Below the pieces are notes generated by a model that was not told where the DNA came from, searched no databases, and was given only the letters and a program-made list of their open reading frames with translations. From Pseudomonadota bacterium (GTDB lineage: Bacteria > Pseudomonadota > Gammaproteobacteria > Burkholderiales > Thiobacillaceae), in NCBI GenBank assembly GCA_021802555.1, contig JAJZRU010000001.1, positions 186,001-250,000 of the forward strand: DNA of 64,000 nucleotides. The letters are read 5' to 3'. Made by a program: the position numbers and the translations under genes. Positions 1 to 8,499 of this stretch are shown here, one piece after another; within the stretch, counting starts at the first letter, position 1, and every line of letters starts with the position of its first letter.

Positions 1-4
1 GGCC

Positions 5-754
5 TCAAGCAGCCGGCCTGAACGGGCCGCACACCGGACAGGCCGGATCGCGCGGCACGCGGATTTCGCGCCAGCTTGCCGCGAGGGCATCGAAAAGCAG
101 CAGCCGTCCCGTCAGGGGCTGGCCGACGCTCATGAGCAGTTTCAGGGCTTCTGCCGCCTGGGCCGCGCCCATGATGCCTACCAGCGGCCCGAACACCCCG
201 GCCTCGCTGCAGCGAGGCGCGGCCTCGGCGCCGTCACCGAACAGGCAGCGGTAGCACGGGCCCGCGCCGCCGAACACCGCGAGCTGGCCGGCAAACCCCA
301 GCGCCGCGCCGCTCACCAGCGGCTTGCCCGAGGCCACGCAGGCGCGGTTGACGGCATGGCGGGTGGCGAAATTGTCCGAGCAGTCAAGCACCACGTCGGC
401 CTGGGCCACGGCGGCATGCAGGGCCTCGCCTTCCAGGCGAAGCGCGAGGGCGTCGACGATGATTCCGGGGTTGTTTTCCAACACCCGCTGGGCGAGCGCT
501 TGAGCCTTGTTGGCGCCGATGTCATGATGGCGAAACCCCACTTGGCGCTGCAAATTGGCAAGATCCACCGCGTCACCGTCGGCGATGACCAAGCGCCCCG
601 TGCCTGCCGCGCCCAGATAAAGCGCCGCCGGACAGCCGAGGCCGCCGGCGCCGATCACCAGCGCGCTGGCCTGGACGGCGCGCGCCTGCCCCTCCAGCCC
701 GATTTCGGGCAACAGGATGTGGCGGCTGTAGCGCAACAGATCGTTGTCGTTCAA
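5..754 (-). CDS. MoeB/ThiF/HesA-family adenylyltransferase
   Basis: This is an E1-like enzyme that adenylates the C-terminal glycine of a small sulfur-carrier protein such as MoaD or ThiS, in the cytoplasm. Near the N-terminus it has the family's SRHILLPEIG segment, followed by the nucleotide-binding GAGGLGCP. Two CxxC pairs that would bind structural zinc are visible (CYRC in the C-terminal half and CPVC close to the end). I chose the TTG at 752-754, which gives 249 residues, because the reading frame above it (to 877) has no family similarity and would run into the upstream gene. The start site has only a weak ribosome-binding site. It is the last gene of a minus-strand run that includes ctpA and gpmI. 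Whether it serves molybdopterin or thiamine cannot be decided from the sequence. Confidence 0.85.
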   Translation of the reverse strand: MNDNDLLRYSRHILLPEIGLEGQARAVQASALVIGAGGLGCPAALYLGAAGTGRLVIADGDAVDLANLQRQVGFRHHDIGANKAQALAQRVLENNPGIIVDALALRLEGEALHAAVAQADVVLDCSDNFATRHAVNRACVASGKPLVSGAALGFAGQLAVFGGAGPCYRCLFGDGAEAAPRCSEAGVFGPLVGIMGAAQAAEALKLLMSVGQPLTGRLLLFDALAASWREIRVPRDPACPVCGPFRPAA

Positions 755-803
755 TCCCGTGATCCGGAGAATGCGGTCGGAGCAGCCGGCGCCGCCGCTA
801 TTC

Positions 804-1220
804 CTATTTGTAGGCGCGCCATTCCTTGGGCGTGGCGTCGCCGTCGCCGTGCAGATGGAGCCCGTACTGGCGCACATATATCTCGCGGGTTTTCAGTTCG
901 GGGTTCTGCGCGACGAGATTTTCCCGCTGCACTTCCTCGCTGTAATGGGCCAGCGCCCGCAGCAGCTTCTGCAGCAGGCTGCCGTCCAGATGGAAGCCGC
1001 TGCGCGCAAGATAGTCCTCCAGGCCGCCGAGGGTGTACTCGCGCAGGTCGTAGCGCACGCGCAGCAGGCGCGGTGTGCGCTGTTCCACCTGCACGCCGGG
1101 CAGACTGGCAAGCAAGAGGATCGCCCGCGCCGTCTGCCCGGGCGGCAGAGCGTGGAACAGGATGTCGCGCTGCTTATGGAGTTCGTCTTCCGCCATGGTG
1201 CCTGATTCCCTGTGCTCCAT
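804..1220 (-). CDS. Small conserved-type hypothetical protein, possible HMA-like fold
   Basis: This is a 138-residue soluble protein that I do not recognise. Residues about 35-75 read as a beta-alpha-beta-beta pattern (a 'LPGVQVEQ... RLLRVRYD... YTLGGLEDYLARSGFHLD' rhythm) that resembles the ferredoxin-like fold of heavy-metal-associated domains. It lacks the CxxC metal motif, so metal binding is not supported. The C-terminal part is polar, with several Tyr and His residues. It lies between ctpA and the MoeB-like gene on the same strand. An alternative start is the ATG at 1194-1196 (MAEDELH); neither start has a convincing ribosome-binding site. Confidence 0.6.
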   Translation of the reverse strand: MEHRESGTMAEDELHKQRDILFHALPPGQTARAILLLASLPGVQVEQRTPRLLRVRYDLREYTLGGLEDYLARSGFHLDGSLLQKLLRALAHYSEEVQRENLVAQNPELKTREIYVRQYGLHLHGDGDATPKEWRAYK

Positions 1221-1240
1221 GCCAGTATCGTTCGCCGGCG

Positions 1241-1288
1241 CCCGAGGCGCAAGGGCGCCTTTTGCCCGAGGCGCAAGGGCGCCTTTTG
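1241..1288. repeat. Two tandem copies of a 24-bp hairpin-forming unit
   Basis: The unit CCCGAGGCGCAAGGGCGCCT followed by TTTG occurs twice back to back, and a third partial copy (CCCG) follows. Each unit contains the inverted repeat GGCGC-AAGG-GCGCC. It lies in the gap between ctpA and the downstream small gene. On the plus strand each hairpin is followed by TTTT, so it could act as a terminator for antisense transcription. On the minus strand, where the genes lie, there is no T-run. Confidence 0.7.
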
Positions 1289-1337
1289 CCCGCGGCGGCG
1301 GGCGCAGCGCTGCCGCTCCATCCCAGAGTGCAGGCGT

Positions 1338-2738
1338 TCAGCGGCTTTGGATGAGTTGCACCCCCTTGAGGAGGTTGAGCGCCTGGCTGACGAAGAAATC
1401 GTTTTTCGACACTACCTGTCCCGGTGCCAGGGGCCGTTCGGGCGCCGGGGATTTTTCCAGCGGCACCTTGATGATTTCCTCGGGCTTGGCCTGAGGTGTC
1501 TGGTCCTCGCCGTTGGGGTTCTTCAGGTGATGCTCCAGATTGGATTCGCGCACTCCCAGCATGTCGGAGCGCACATTGGGGTCTTCGATCTCGATGTCGG
1601 GCATGATGCCCTTGGCCTGTATGGAACGGCCGCTGGGGGTGAAGTACTGCGCCGTGGTGAGGCGGATGGCCGTGCCGTTGTCGAGCGGCAATATGGTCTG
1701 CACCGAGCCTTTGCCGAAGGTGCGGGCGCCCATGATGACGGCGCGCTTCTGGTCCTTGAGCGCCCCGGAAACGATTTCCGAGGCCGACGCGGAGCCGCCA
1801 TTCACCAGCACGACCATGGGCACCGTCTTAACCCAGGCAGGCAGGCCCGCCAAGTAATCGCTTTCGCCGGGGCGCAGGTAGTCCTGCGGCGTGGCGGTGA
1901 GGCGCATGTCGGAGTCGGGCGCGCGCCCCTTGGTGTAGACGACCAGGGCACCCGGTTTCAGGAAAGCGCTCGCGACGCCGACGGCGCTGTTCAAAAGCCC
2001 GCCTGGATCGTTGCGCAGATCCAGGATCAATCCCTTCAGAGGCCCCTTGTTCTCCTTGCCCATCTCCTCCATGGCGCGGGCGAGCGATGAGCCGGTGTGT
2101 TCCTGGAACTGCGTGATGCGCACGTAGCCGTAGCCTGGTTCCAGCAATTGGTACTTGACGCTCTTGACCTTGATGATGGCGCGCGTCAGGGTGACGTCGA
2201 AGGGATTGGCGGCGCCCTTGCGCAGGATGGTGAGCGTGATGGGGGTGCCGGGTTTGCCGCGCATTTTGTTCACGGCGTCGTTGAGGCTCATGCCCTTGAC
2301 GGGAGTGCCGTCGATTTTGATGATCAAATCGCCCGGCTTGATGCCGGCCTTGTAAGCAGGCGTGTCCTCGATGGGAGCGACCACCTTGACGAAGCCGTCC
2401 TCCTGGCCCACCTCGATGCCGAGGCCGCCGAATTCCCCGCTGGTGCCCACTTGCAGATCCCGGTATTCCGTCTTGTCCAGATAGGAGGAATGCGGGTCCA
2501 AGCCGGAGAGCATGCCGTTGATGGCGTCATTGATGAGTTTTTTGTCGCTCACCGGCTCGACGTAATCGTTTTTGATGCGCGCGAAGACATCCGTGAAGGT
2601 GCGCAATTCCCCTATCGGCAGAGGGCTGCTGGCCGACGCCTCCTCCTTGTCCGCGACGGCCGAATACGTGAGCGTGAGGGCGGTGCCGAATGCGGTGCCG
2701 ACCAGTGCGGCCAGAACGAGTTTGCGAAATTGGCTCAT
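1338..2738 (-). CDS. ctpA: S41 carboxy-terminal processing protease CtpA
   Basis: This is a periplasmic serine protease that trims or degrades envelope proteins, often murein hydrolases. An N-terminal signal or anchor segment (residues 8-28) is followed by a PDZ domain (about 100-180, with the GGLGIEV and AGIKPGD motifs) and the S41 catalytic domain. The catalytic dyad is visible as Ser318 in GGSASASE and Lys343 in FGKGS, with the usual 25-residue spacing. At 466 residues it has normal family length. It follows an EnvC-like amidase activator by 9 bp, so the two are probably co-transcribed and act together on peptidoglycan turnover. Confidence 0.95.
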   Translation of the reverse strand: MSQFRKLVLAALVGTAFGTALTLTYSAVADKEEASASSPLPIGELRTFTDVFARIKNDYVEPVSDKKLINDAINGMLSGLDPHSSYLDKTEYRDLQVGTSGEFGGLGIEVGQEDGFVKVVAPIEDTPAYKAGIKPGDLIIKIDGTPVKGMSLNDAVNKMRGKPGTPITLTILRKGAANPFDVTLTRAIIKVKSVKYQLLEPGYGYVRITQFQEHTGSSLARAMEEMGKENKGPLKGLILDLRNDPGGLLNSAVGVASAFLKPGALVVYTKGRAPDSDMRLTATPQDYLRPGESDYLAGLPAWVKTVPMVVLVNGGSASASEIVSGALKDQKRAVIMGARTFGKGSVQTILPLDNGTAIRLTTAQYFTPSGRSIQAKGIMPDIEIEDPNVRSDMLGVRESNLEHHLKNPNGEDQTPQAKPEEIIKVPLEKSPAPERPLAPGQVVSKNDFFVSQALNLLKGVQLIQSR

Positions 2739-2747
2739 GGGTGTCTT

Positions 2748-3992
2748 CTACCTTATCCATTGCTCCGGGTTGATGGCGCGGCCCTGGTAGCGCAGCTCGA
2801 AATATTCCCCGCTGCGGCCGTCGGCGTCGCCGGTGCGGGCGATGATTGCGCCCGCGGCGACGGCATCGCCCACCTGCTTATACAGACTTTCATTGTTGCT
2901 GTACAGGCTCATATAGCCGCCGCCATGGTCGACGATGATGACCTCGCCGAAGCCCCTCATGCGGTCGGCAAACACTACCCGTCCGGGGGCGATGCAGTGC
3001 ACCGGCGAACCGGCCGGCGCGCCTATGAAAATGCCTTTCCAAGTGAGGCCTCCGCCCTGTCTCGGAGCGCCGAAATGGCTCATGAGTTCCCCGGCGACCG
3101 GCCAGGCCAGGCGGCCGCGCAGGCTGGCGAAAGACGCGCCGGGCGGCAGGGCGGTCTGCGCCGGAGCCACACGGCGGGGCGGCGCGGCCTGTTGCCGTCT
3201 TGCCAGCGCGCGTTGGCGTGCGGCCTCCTGGCGGCGCAGGGCCGCGGCGCGTGCGGCGGCTTCGCGGGCCAGCTTCTGCATGAGGCTGGACAGGCGCGCT
3301 TCGTCGCGCTTCAGGGCGGCAATTTCATCTTTCTGGGAGGCGATCTTCCTATCCAATCGGACCAGCAACTGCCGCCGCAGCTGGCGCTGCTTTTCCAGCA
3401 AGGCGCGCTGCGCCCGTGTTGCCTGGGCGATGCCGGCCAGCTCCGCGCTGCGTGCGGCGGCTTGCTGCTCCAGGCTGGCGAGGCGGCTTTGCTGGGCCGC
3501 CAGATCTTGCATGCGGGCGTGGCGCGCCGCCGCCAGCACGCCGAGGTAATGCAGGTCGCGCCCCGTCTGGCCGGGGTCTTCGCCGCTAAACAGCAGCTTC
3601 AGGGCGTCGCTGCCTGGGTGCAGGTAGGCATAGCGCACATCTTCGGCCAGCGCGCCCTGCTGCTGCGCGATGCGGGCCCGGACCTGGGAGCTTTGCCCCT
3701 GCAGCGCACCCAGACTGGCCTGCACGCTGTCCTGCTGGGCTTTGAGCGCCGTCAGGCGCGAAACGCTGGCGGCGATGGCCTGCTCGGCCGCAGCCAGCGC
3801 ATCGCGCGCGCTGGCATGGCGCTGCCAGGTTTGCCGGTATTCCTGCTGCAGCGTCTGCAGGTGCTGGCGCACCTGGTCGAGGTCCCTGCGCGGGTCGGCG
3901 CACGCTGCGCCCAAGCCTAGGTACAGGGCGATCAAAGACGCCAGCGCCGCTCTCGGGAGCGGGCGATCATTCGAAATGTATGAGCGGCTCAC
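2748..3992 (-). CDS. EnvC-like LytM/M23 domain protein (probably non-catalytic)
   Basis: This is an exported protein with a signal peptide (to about residue 32, ending AACA), a long coiled coil (about 35-260, rich in Ala, Arg and Gln) and a C-terminal LytM domain. The zinc sites of active M23 peptidases look degenerate: the usual YxH is YSN in the segment SLYSNNESL, and the usual HxH is replaced by GEYFELR. That is the pattern of EnvC/NlpD-type activators, which switch on cell-wall amidases at division. The start at 3992 overlaps the end of gpmI by 26 bp. Length (414 aa) fits EnvC. Which amidase it activates is not shown here. Confidence 0.85.
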   Translation of the reverse strand: MSRSYISNDRPLPRAALASLIALYLGLGAACADPRRDLDQVRQHLQTLQQEYRQTWQRHASARDALAAAEQAIAASVSRLTALKAQQDSVQASLGALQGQSSQVRARIAQQQGALAEDVRYAYLHPGSDALKLLFSGEDPGQTGRDLHYLGVLAAARHARMQDLAAQQSRLASLEQQAAARSAELAGIAQATRAQRALLEKQRQLRRQLLVRLDRKIASQKDEIAALKRDEARLSSLMQKLAREAAARAAALRRQEAARQRALARRQQAAPPRRVAPAQTALPPGASFASLRGRLAWPVAGELMSHFGAPRQGGGLTWKGIFIGAPAGSPVHCIAPGRVVFADRMRGFGEVIIVDHGGGYMSLYSNNESLYKQVGDAVAAGAIIARTGDADGRSGEYFELRYQGRAINPEQWIR

Positions 3993-5514
3993 CGGTCATC
4001 TCGGGTGGCTGCGGCAGATCCATGAGCTTCAGGAGCGTGGGGCTGACATCTTCCAGGGCGCCGGTTTCCGCCAGGAGGGCCTGGCGCTTGCCGATGTAGA
4101 TGAGAGGAACCAGGTTGGTGGTATGGGAGGTGTGCGCTTGGCCGGTGGCGGTGTCCAGCATGCATTCGGCGTTGCCGTGGTCGGCGGTGATGAGCGTCTC
4201 GCCGCCGTGCGCCAGTTGCGCCTCGACTACTTTGCCCAAGCAGACGTCTATGGTCTCGACGGCGCGCCGGGCGGCGGCGATGTCGCCGGTATGGCCGACC
4301 ATGTCGGCGTTGGCGTAGTTGCAGATGATGGCGTCGTACTGGCGGCTGTTGATCGCCTCCACGAGCTTGTCGGTAACCTCGTAGGCGCTCATCTCGGGCT
4401 TGAGGTCGTAGGTGGCTACGTCCGGGGAGGGCACCAGGATGCGGTCTTCGCCGGGATAAACGGTTTCTTCGCCGCCGTTGAAAAAGAAGGTGACGTGGGG
4501 ATATTTTTCCGTCTCGGCGATGCGCAGCTGGCGCATGCCCAAATGGGCGATGTATTCGCCGAAGGAATTTTTGACCCGTTCGGGCGGAAAGGCCACCGGC
4601 ACGGCGAAGTCGTCGCTGTAGCCGGTGAGGGTGCAAAACATCGCCGGGCGCGGACGGCTGCCGCGCTCGAACTCGGCGAAATCGTTTTCGATGAGCGCGC
4701 GCGTCAGCTGGCGTGCACGGTCGGAGCGGAAATTCATGAACACCACCACGTCGCCATCCTCCATGCGCGCGGGCGGCTCGCCTGCGGCGGCGATGGCGGT
4801 GGCCTTGACGAATTCGTCCGATTCGCCGCGCGCATAGGCGGCTTGCAGTCCTTCCAGGACGCTGGCGGCACGAAAGGCTGCTTCGCCCCGGGTGATGAGC
4901 TCGTAGGCCATTTTCACCCGTCCCCAGCGGCGGTCGCGATCCATCGCGTAATAGCGTCCGATAAGGGAAACGACTCGGCCAACGCCGGCTTGCGCCAGGC
5001 GCTCCTCGATGCGCTGCAAATAAACGGCCGCGCTTTTGGGCGCCGTGTCGCGCCCGTCCAGGAACGCATGGACGGACAGCTTGCGCACCCCTTCGCGGGC
5101 CGCCAAGTCTATCATCGCGTGGATGTGTCTCTCGTGGCTGTGTACGCCGCCGTCGGACAGCAGGCCGAGGATGTGCAGCGTCTTGCCTGCGTCGCGAGCC
5201 CGGCTGCAGGCCTGGCGCAGCGTCGGGTTGGTGAAAAAATATCCGGCCTCGATGGCGTGGTCGATGCGAGTGTATTCCTGGTAGACCACGCGCCCTGCGC
5301 CCAGATTCAGATGCCCCACCTCCGAGTTGCCCATTTGTCCCTTGGGCAGTCCCACCGCAGCTTCGGAGGCCTTGATGAGAGTGTGGGGATAATGCTGCCA
5401 GAAATAATTGAAATTGGGCCGGTTGGCTTGGGCGATGGCGTTGTGGCTGCGTTCGGAGCGGCAGCCGTAGCCGTCGAGAATGATCAGAAGAACCGGGTGG
5501 GTGGAAAGACTCAT
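3967..5514 (-). CDS. gpmI: 2,3-bisphosphoglycerate-independent phosphoglycerate mutase
   Basis: It interconverts 3- and 2-phosphoglycerate in glycolysis and gluconeogenesis, in the cytoplasm, with two manganese ions. It belongs to the alkaline phosphatase superfamily. Asp14 in ILDGYG and the phosphorylated Ser64 in MGNSEVGH are present, as are later metal-site motifs such as FRSDRARQ and TADHGNAE. I chose the ATG at 5512-5514, which gives 515 residues, the usual family length. A start at 5553 would add a Lys-rich tail that is not typical. It heads the minus-strand run gpmI-envC-ctpA and diverges from the ArsR gene. Confidence 0.95.
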   Translation of the reverse strand: MSLSTHPVLLIILDGYGCRSERSHNAIAQANRPNFNYFWQHYPHTLIKASEAAVGLPKGQMGNSEVGHLNLGAGRVVYQEYTRIDHAIEAGYFFTNPTLRQACSRARDAGKTLHILGLLSDGGVHSHERHIHAMIDLAAREGVRKLSVHAFLDGRDTAPKSAAVYLQRIEERLAQAGVGRVVSLIGRYYAMDRDRRWGRVKMAYELITRGEAAFRAASVLEGLQAAYARGESDEFVKATAIAAAGEPPARMEDGDVVVFMNFRSDRARQLTRALIENDFAEFERGSRPRPAMFCTLTGYSDDFAVPVAFPPERVKNSFGEYIAHLGMRQLRIAETEKYPHVTFFFNGGEETVYPGEDRILVPSPDVATYDLKPEMSAYEVTDKLVEAINSRQYDAIICNYANADMVGHTGDIAAARRAVETIDVCLGKVVEAQLAHGGETLITADHGNAECMLDTATGQAHTSHTTNLVPLIYIGKRQALLAETGALEDVSPTLLKLMDLPQPPEMTGEPLIHFE

Positions 5515-5576
5515 GTAGGTATAAGCGCCGTCTCGTTTCTGCTTTTTTGGCATTTATTTTACTATATGGAAGATTC

Positions 5577-5609
5577 CTAATCTAGACTTATTCTAAATAA
5601 TGCGATTAG
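5577..5609. promoter_or_regulatory. AT-rich palindrome between gpmI and the ArsR gene
   Basis: The divergent gap contains nested inverted repeats: outer arms CTAATC (5577-5582) and GATTAG (5604-5609), and inner arms TTATT-CTA-AATAA (5588-5600), with centres within about one base of each other. It is AT-rich in an otherwise GC-rich sequence. An autoregulatory operator of the adjacent ArsR protein, or overlapping divergent promoters, are the likely readings. No protein footprint is implied. Confidence 0.45.
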
Positions 5610-5650
5610 AGCCGCTTGGGGAGGCGTCCAGCGGCGCTTGCGAGGTGAGC

Positions 5651-5980
5651 ATGGCCGGCCTGGAATTGGAACACGTGGAACTGATCGACAAGGATGAACA
5701 CATAGAGCAGGCCTCGCGGGCCATGAAGGCGATGTCGCATCCCTTGCGCTTGAAGATTTTGTGCGTGCTGGGCGACCGTGAGGTGAGCGTGCAGGATATC
5801 GTCGACAGCGTCGGCACCTCGCAAAGCAATATCTCCCAGCACCTGGCCATCCTGCGCGACAAGGGTGTGCTGCGCACGCGCAAGGATGCCAACCGGGTCT
5901 ATTATCGGGTGGGCGATTCGCGCACCTTGAAGCTCATCAGCATGATGCGCGACGTCTTTTGCGGTTTCGCGAAAAACTGA
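5651..5980 (+). CDS. ArsR-family regulator with SqrR/BigR-like cysteine pair
   Basis: This is a 109-residue winged-helix repressor. The HTH lies at about residues 45-75 (VQDIVDSVGTSQSNISQHLAIL) and is followed by a YYRV wing. Two cysteines, Cys38 (in RLKILCVL) and Cys104 (in DVFCGF), lie 66 residues apart. The persulfide sensors SqrR (Cys41/Cys107) and BigR (Cys42/Cys108) have the same spacing and a similar local context. I chose the ATG at 5651 because GAGGTG lies just upstream; the in-frame ATG at 5600 lacks a ribosome-binding site. The gene sits 39 bp before the SAH riboswitch and ahcY, so it may be co-transcribed with ahcY. Response to persulfide or oxidants is an inference. Confidence 0.85.
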   Translation: MAGLELEHVELIDKDEHIEQASRAMKAMSHPLRLKILCVLGDREVSVQDIVDSVGTSQSNISQHLAILRDKGVLRTRKDANRVYYRVGDSRTLKLISMMRDVFCGFAKN

Positions 5981-6019
5981 ATGATTTTCCTTGGCGGAGG
6001 CGCTTTTCGCCTTCGCCGC

Positions 6020-6092
6020 GGCCGAGGAGCGTTGCGAGGCTTTTGCCCCAGGCTCGGCCAGCCCGCGTTGCGGGCCTTGCAACGGCGCTCGC
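6020..6092 (+). promoter_or_regulatory. S-adenosylhomocysteine (SAH) riboswitch
   Basis: The leader of ahcY carries the conserved blocks of the SAH aptamer: CGAGGAGCGTTGC, then CAGGCTCGG, then TTGCAACGGCGCTC. The pairing fits. GAGC and TTGC (6027-6030 and 6032-6035) pair with GCAA and GCTC (6079-6082 and 6087-6090) to form P1. GGCCGAG (6020-6026) pairs with CTCGGCC (6053-6059) as the pseudoknot. GCCCGC-GTT-GCGGGC (6061-6075) is an extra hairpin. SAH riboswitches turn on SAH hydrolase when the toxic by-product SAH accumulates. No T-run terminator follows, so control is probably at translation. The ahcY ribosome-binding site (GAGGAGG) lies about 30 nt downstream. Confidence 0.95.
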
Positions 6093-6130
6093 CTGACTTT
6101 TATGTGTCTACAGACAGAGAGGAGGGTGTG

Positions 6131-7564
6131 ATGAGCGCCGCAATCGATATTCCCCCGCAGCAGGATTTCGTCGTCGCCGACCTGGGCCTGGCCGCCTGGG
6201 GGCGCAAGGAAATCGCCATCGCCGAGACCGAAATGCCCGGCCTCATGGCAATCCGCGAAGAATTCTCCGCCACCCAGCCGCTGCGCGGGGCGCGCATTAC
6301 CGGCAGCCTGCACATGACCATCCAGACGGCGGTGCTGATCGAGACGCTGCAGGCGCTGGGTGCCCAAGTGCGCTGGGCGTCATGCAATATCTTCTCCACC
6401 CAGGATCATGCCGCCGCTGCCATCGCCGCGGGCGGCACTCCGGTATTCGCCGTCAAGGGCGAAAGCCTGGAGGACTACTGGGACTACACTCATCGCATCT
6501 TCGACTGGCCCGGCGGCGCCTACTCCAACATGATTTTGGATGACGGCGGGGACGCGACGCTGCTGCTGCACCTGGGCGCGCGCGCCGAAGTCGACCAGGG
6601 CGTGCTGGCCAAGCCGACCAGCGAGGAGGAGCGGGTGCTCTTCGCCGCCATCAAGGCGCGGCTGGCACGCGACCCCAAGTGGTACTCGACGCGCCTGGCG
6701 CACATCCAGGGGGTGACCGAGGAAACCACGACGGGCGTGCACCGGCTGTACCAGATGCACGAGCGCGGCGAACTCAGGTTTCCGGCCATCAACGTCAACG
6801 ATTCGGTGACCAAATCCAAGTTCGACAATCTGTACGGCTGCCGCGAGTCGCTGGTGGACGGCATCAAACGCGCCACCGACGTCATGGTAGCGGGCAAGAT
6901 CGCGGTCGTGTGCGGCTACGGCGATGTCGGCAAGGGTTCGGCCCAGGCTCTGCGGGCGCTGTCCGCGCAGGTGTGGGTGACCGAGATCGATCCCATCTGC
7001 GCCCTGCAGGCCGCCATGGAGGGCTATCGCGTGGTGACCATGGATTACGCCGCGGACAAGGCGGACATCTTCGTCACCGCTACGGGGAATTTCCACGTCA
7101 TCACGCACGAGTACATGGCGCGCATGAAAGACCAGGCCATCGTCTGCAACATCGGGCATTTCGACAATGAGATCGATGTCGCCTCCCTGGAGCAGTATCA
7201 ATGGGAGGAAATCAAACCTCAGGTGGACCACGTGATCTTCCCGCCCAAAAACGGCAATCCGGCCAAGCGCATCATCCTGCTGGCCAAGGGGCGCTTGGTG
7301 AATCTGGGCTGCGCCACGGGCCACCCCAGCTACGTGATGAGCAGTTCCTTCGCCAACCAGACCCTGGCACAGATCGAACTCTTCAATCATCACGAGAAAT
7401 ATCCCATCGGCGTCTATACCCTGCCCAAGCACTTGGACGAGAAGGTGGCGCGCCTGCAGTTGAAACGGTTCAACGCCCAGTTGAGCGAGCTGACCGACAC
7501 TCAGGCGACCTACATCGGCGTGCCCAAGGAAGGCCCGTACAAGGCGTTGCATTACCGATATTGA
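6131..7564 (+). CDS. ahcY: Adenosylhomocysteinase (SAH hydrolase)
   Basis: It splits S-adenosylhomocysteine into adenosine and homocysteine, which relieves product inhibition of methyltransferases. The enzyme is a cytoplasmic tetramer with tightly bound NAD. The NAD-binding loop GYGDVGKG, the substrate-domain segment [14 protein letters not shown] and the C-terminal GHPSYVMS and HYRY ends are all present. The 477-residue length fits the long bacterial form with the extra insertion around residues 150-190. The ATG at 6131 follows the strong site GAGGAGG. The frame upstream of it runs through the riboswitch and is not coding. rpiA follows on the same strand. Confidence 0.97.
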   Translation: MSAAIDIPPQQDFVVADLGLAAWGRKEIAIAETEMPGLMAIREEFSATQPLRGARITGSLHMTIQTAVLIETLQALGAQVRWASCNIFSTQDHAAAAIAAGGTPVFAVKGESLEDYWDYTHRIFDWPGGAYSNMILDDGGDATLLLHLGARAEVDQGVLAKPTSEEERVLFAAIKARLARDPKWYSTRLAHIQGVTEETTTGVHRLYQMHERGELRFPAINVNDSVTKSKFDNLYGCRESLVDGIKRATDVMVAGKIAVVCGYGDVGKGSAQALRALSAQVWVTEIDPICALQAAMEGYRVVTMDYAADKADIFVTATGNFHVITHEYMARMKDQAIVCNIGHFDNEIDVASLEQYQWEEIKPQVDHVIFPPKNGNPAKRIILLAKGRLVNLGCATGHPSYVMSSSFANQTLAQIELFNHHEKYPIGVYTLPKHLDEKVARLQLKRFNAQLSELTDTQATYIGVPKEGPYKALHYRY

Positions 7565-7643
7565 GGCCCCATCACGGCCCCGGTTTGTGCGCTAGGCGAA
7601 TCGGGGCTATCTTTCGGCTCGCAATGACTTATTCGGACGAGAC

Positions 7644-8303
7644 ATGACGCAGGACGAAATGAAACAGGCCGTGGCACGCGCCGCGGTGGATTACGTCAAG
7701 GGCGGCATCATCGGCGTGGGTACGGGCTCGACCGCCAACTATTTCATCGACGAACTGGCGCGCGTGAAGGGCCGTATCGATGGCGCCGTCGCCAGCTCGG
7801 AGGCGACGGCCGCGCGCCTCAAGGCCCATGGCATCAGGGTGGTGGACTTGAACAGCGTGGATGAGCTGGAAATCTACGTCGACGGCGCAGACGAGATCAC
7901 CCAGCACTTCCATATGATCAAGGGCGGCGGCGGCGCGCTCACGCGCGAGAAAATCGTCGCCGCCTGCGCGCGCTATTTCGTCTGCGTGGCAGATCAGTCG
8001 AAGCTGGTGGGTGTGCTGGGGAAGTTCCCGCTGCCGGTGGAAATCATCCCCATGGCGCGCGGTTACGTGGCCCGCGAACTGGTCAAGCTCGGCGGCCAGC
8101 CGGTGCTGCGCGAGGGTTTCACCACCGACAACGGCAATGTGATCCTGGATGTGCGCAACCTGAATATCCTCGATCCGGCCGCCCTGGAAACCCAGATCAA
8201 TCAGATCACCGGCGTGGTTACCAACGGACTGTTCGCGCGCCGCCCCGCCGACATCCTGCTGCTGGGTACCGAATCCGGGGTCCAGCAGGCCCACCGCGCC
8301 TGA
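7644..8303 (+). CDS. rpiA: Ribose-5-phosphate isomerase A
   Basis: It interconverts ribose-5-phosphate and ribulose-5-phosphate in the pentose phosphate pathway. The 219-residue protein has the family motifs GVGTGSTA near residue 25, the GADE segment (DGADEI) and [11 protein letters not shown] with the catalytic-region Glu and Lys. It starts 79 bp after ahcY. A weak stem (GCCCCG at 7577-7582 with CGGGGC at 7602-7607) lies between the two genes and might attenuate read-through. It is convergent with yacG. Confidence 0.95.
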   Translation: MTQDEMKQAVARAAVDYVKGGIIGVGTGSTANYFIDELARVKGRIDGAVASSEATAARLKAHGIRVVDLNSVDELEIYVDGADEITQHFHMIKGGGGALTREKIVAACARYFVCVADQSKLVGVLGKFPLPVEIIPMARGYVARELVKLGGQPVLREGFTTDNGNVILDVRNLNILDPAALETQINQITGVVTNGLFARRPADILLLGTESGVQQAHRA

Positions 8304-8309
8304 GGCGAA

Positions 8310-8486
8310 TCAGTCCTCGCTCAGCTGCGGCGCCTGCTCGACCGGGACGCGGTAATGCTCGGACGCCCAGGCGCCGAGATCCAGACTCTTGCAGCGCTCG
8401 CTGCAGAAGGGGCGCCAGCAGCTCAGACCGTTCCAGGCGACGGATTTTCCGCAGTTCGGGCAGTTGACTATCGGGGCGGTTTGCAT
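8310..8486 (-). CDS. yacG: DNA gyrase inhibitor YacG (zinc-finger protein)
   Basis: This 58-residue gene is read directly from the minus strand; the start is the ATG at 8484-8486. The product has the four-cysteine zinc finger CPNC (residues 9-12) and CSERC (28-32), followed by the family segment [11 protein letters not shown] and an acidic tail. In Escherichia coli YacG binds GyrB and inhibits gyrase. As there, it lies next to zapD and coaE: zapD ends its own frame 13 bp upstream, so they form one operon. The length is typical for the family (about 60 aa). Confidence 0.93.
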   Translation of the reverse strand: MQTAPIVNCPNCGKSVAWNGLSCWRPFCSERCKSLDLGAWASEHYRVPVEQAPQLSED

Positions 8487-8499
8487 AACGCAAGGGGCC

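Noticed and set aside
798-806. GGAATA on the minus strand as another ECF promoter
   Set aside because: No GGTYTT box lies 16 bp downstream; the sequence there is CTCCGA.
8218-8493. Minus-strand 91-codon frame over the rpiA end
   Set aside because: Out of frame with the clear YacG coding sequence at 8310-8486, and Arg-rich without motifs.
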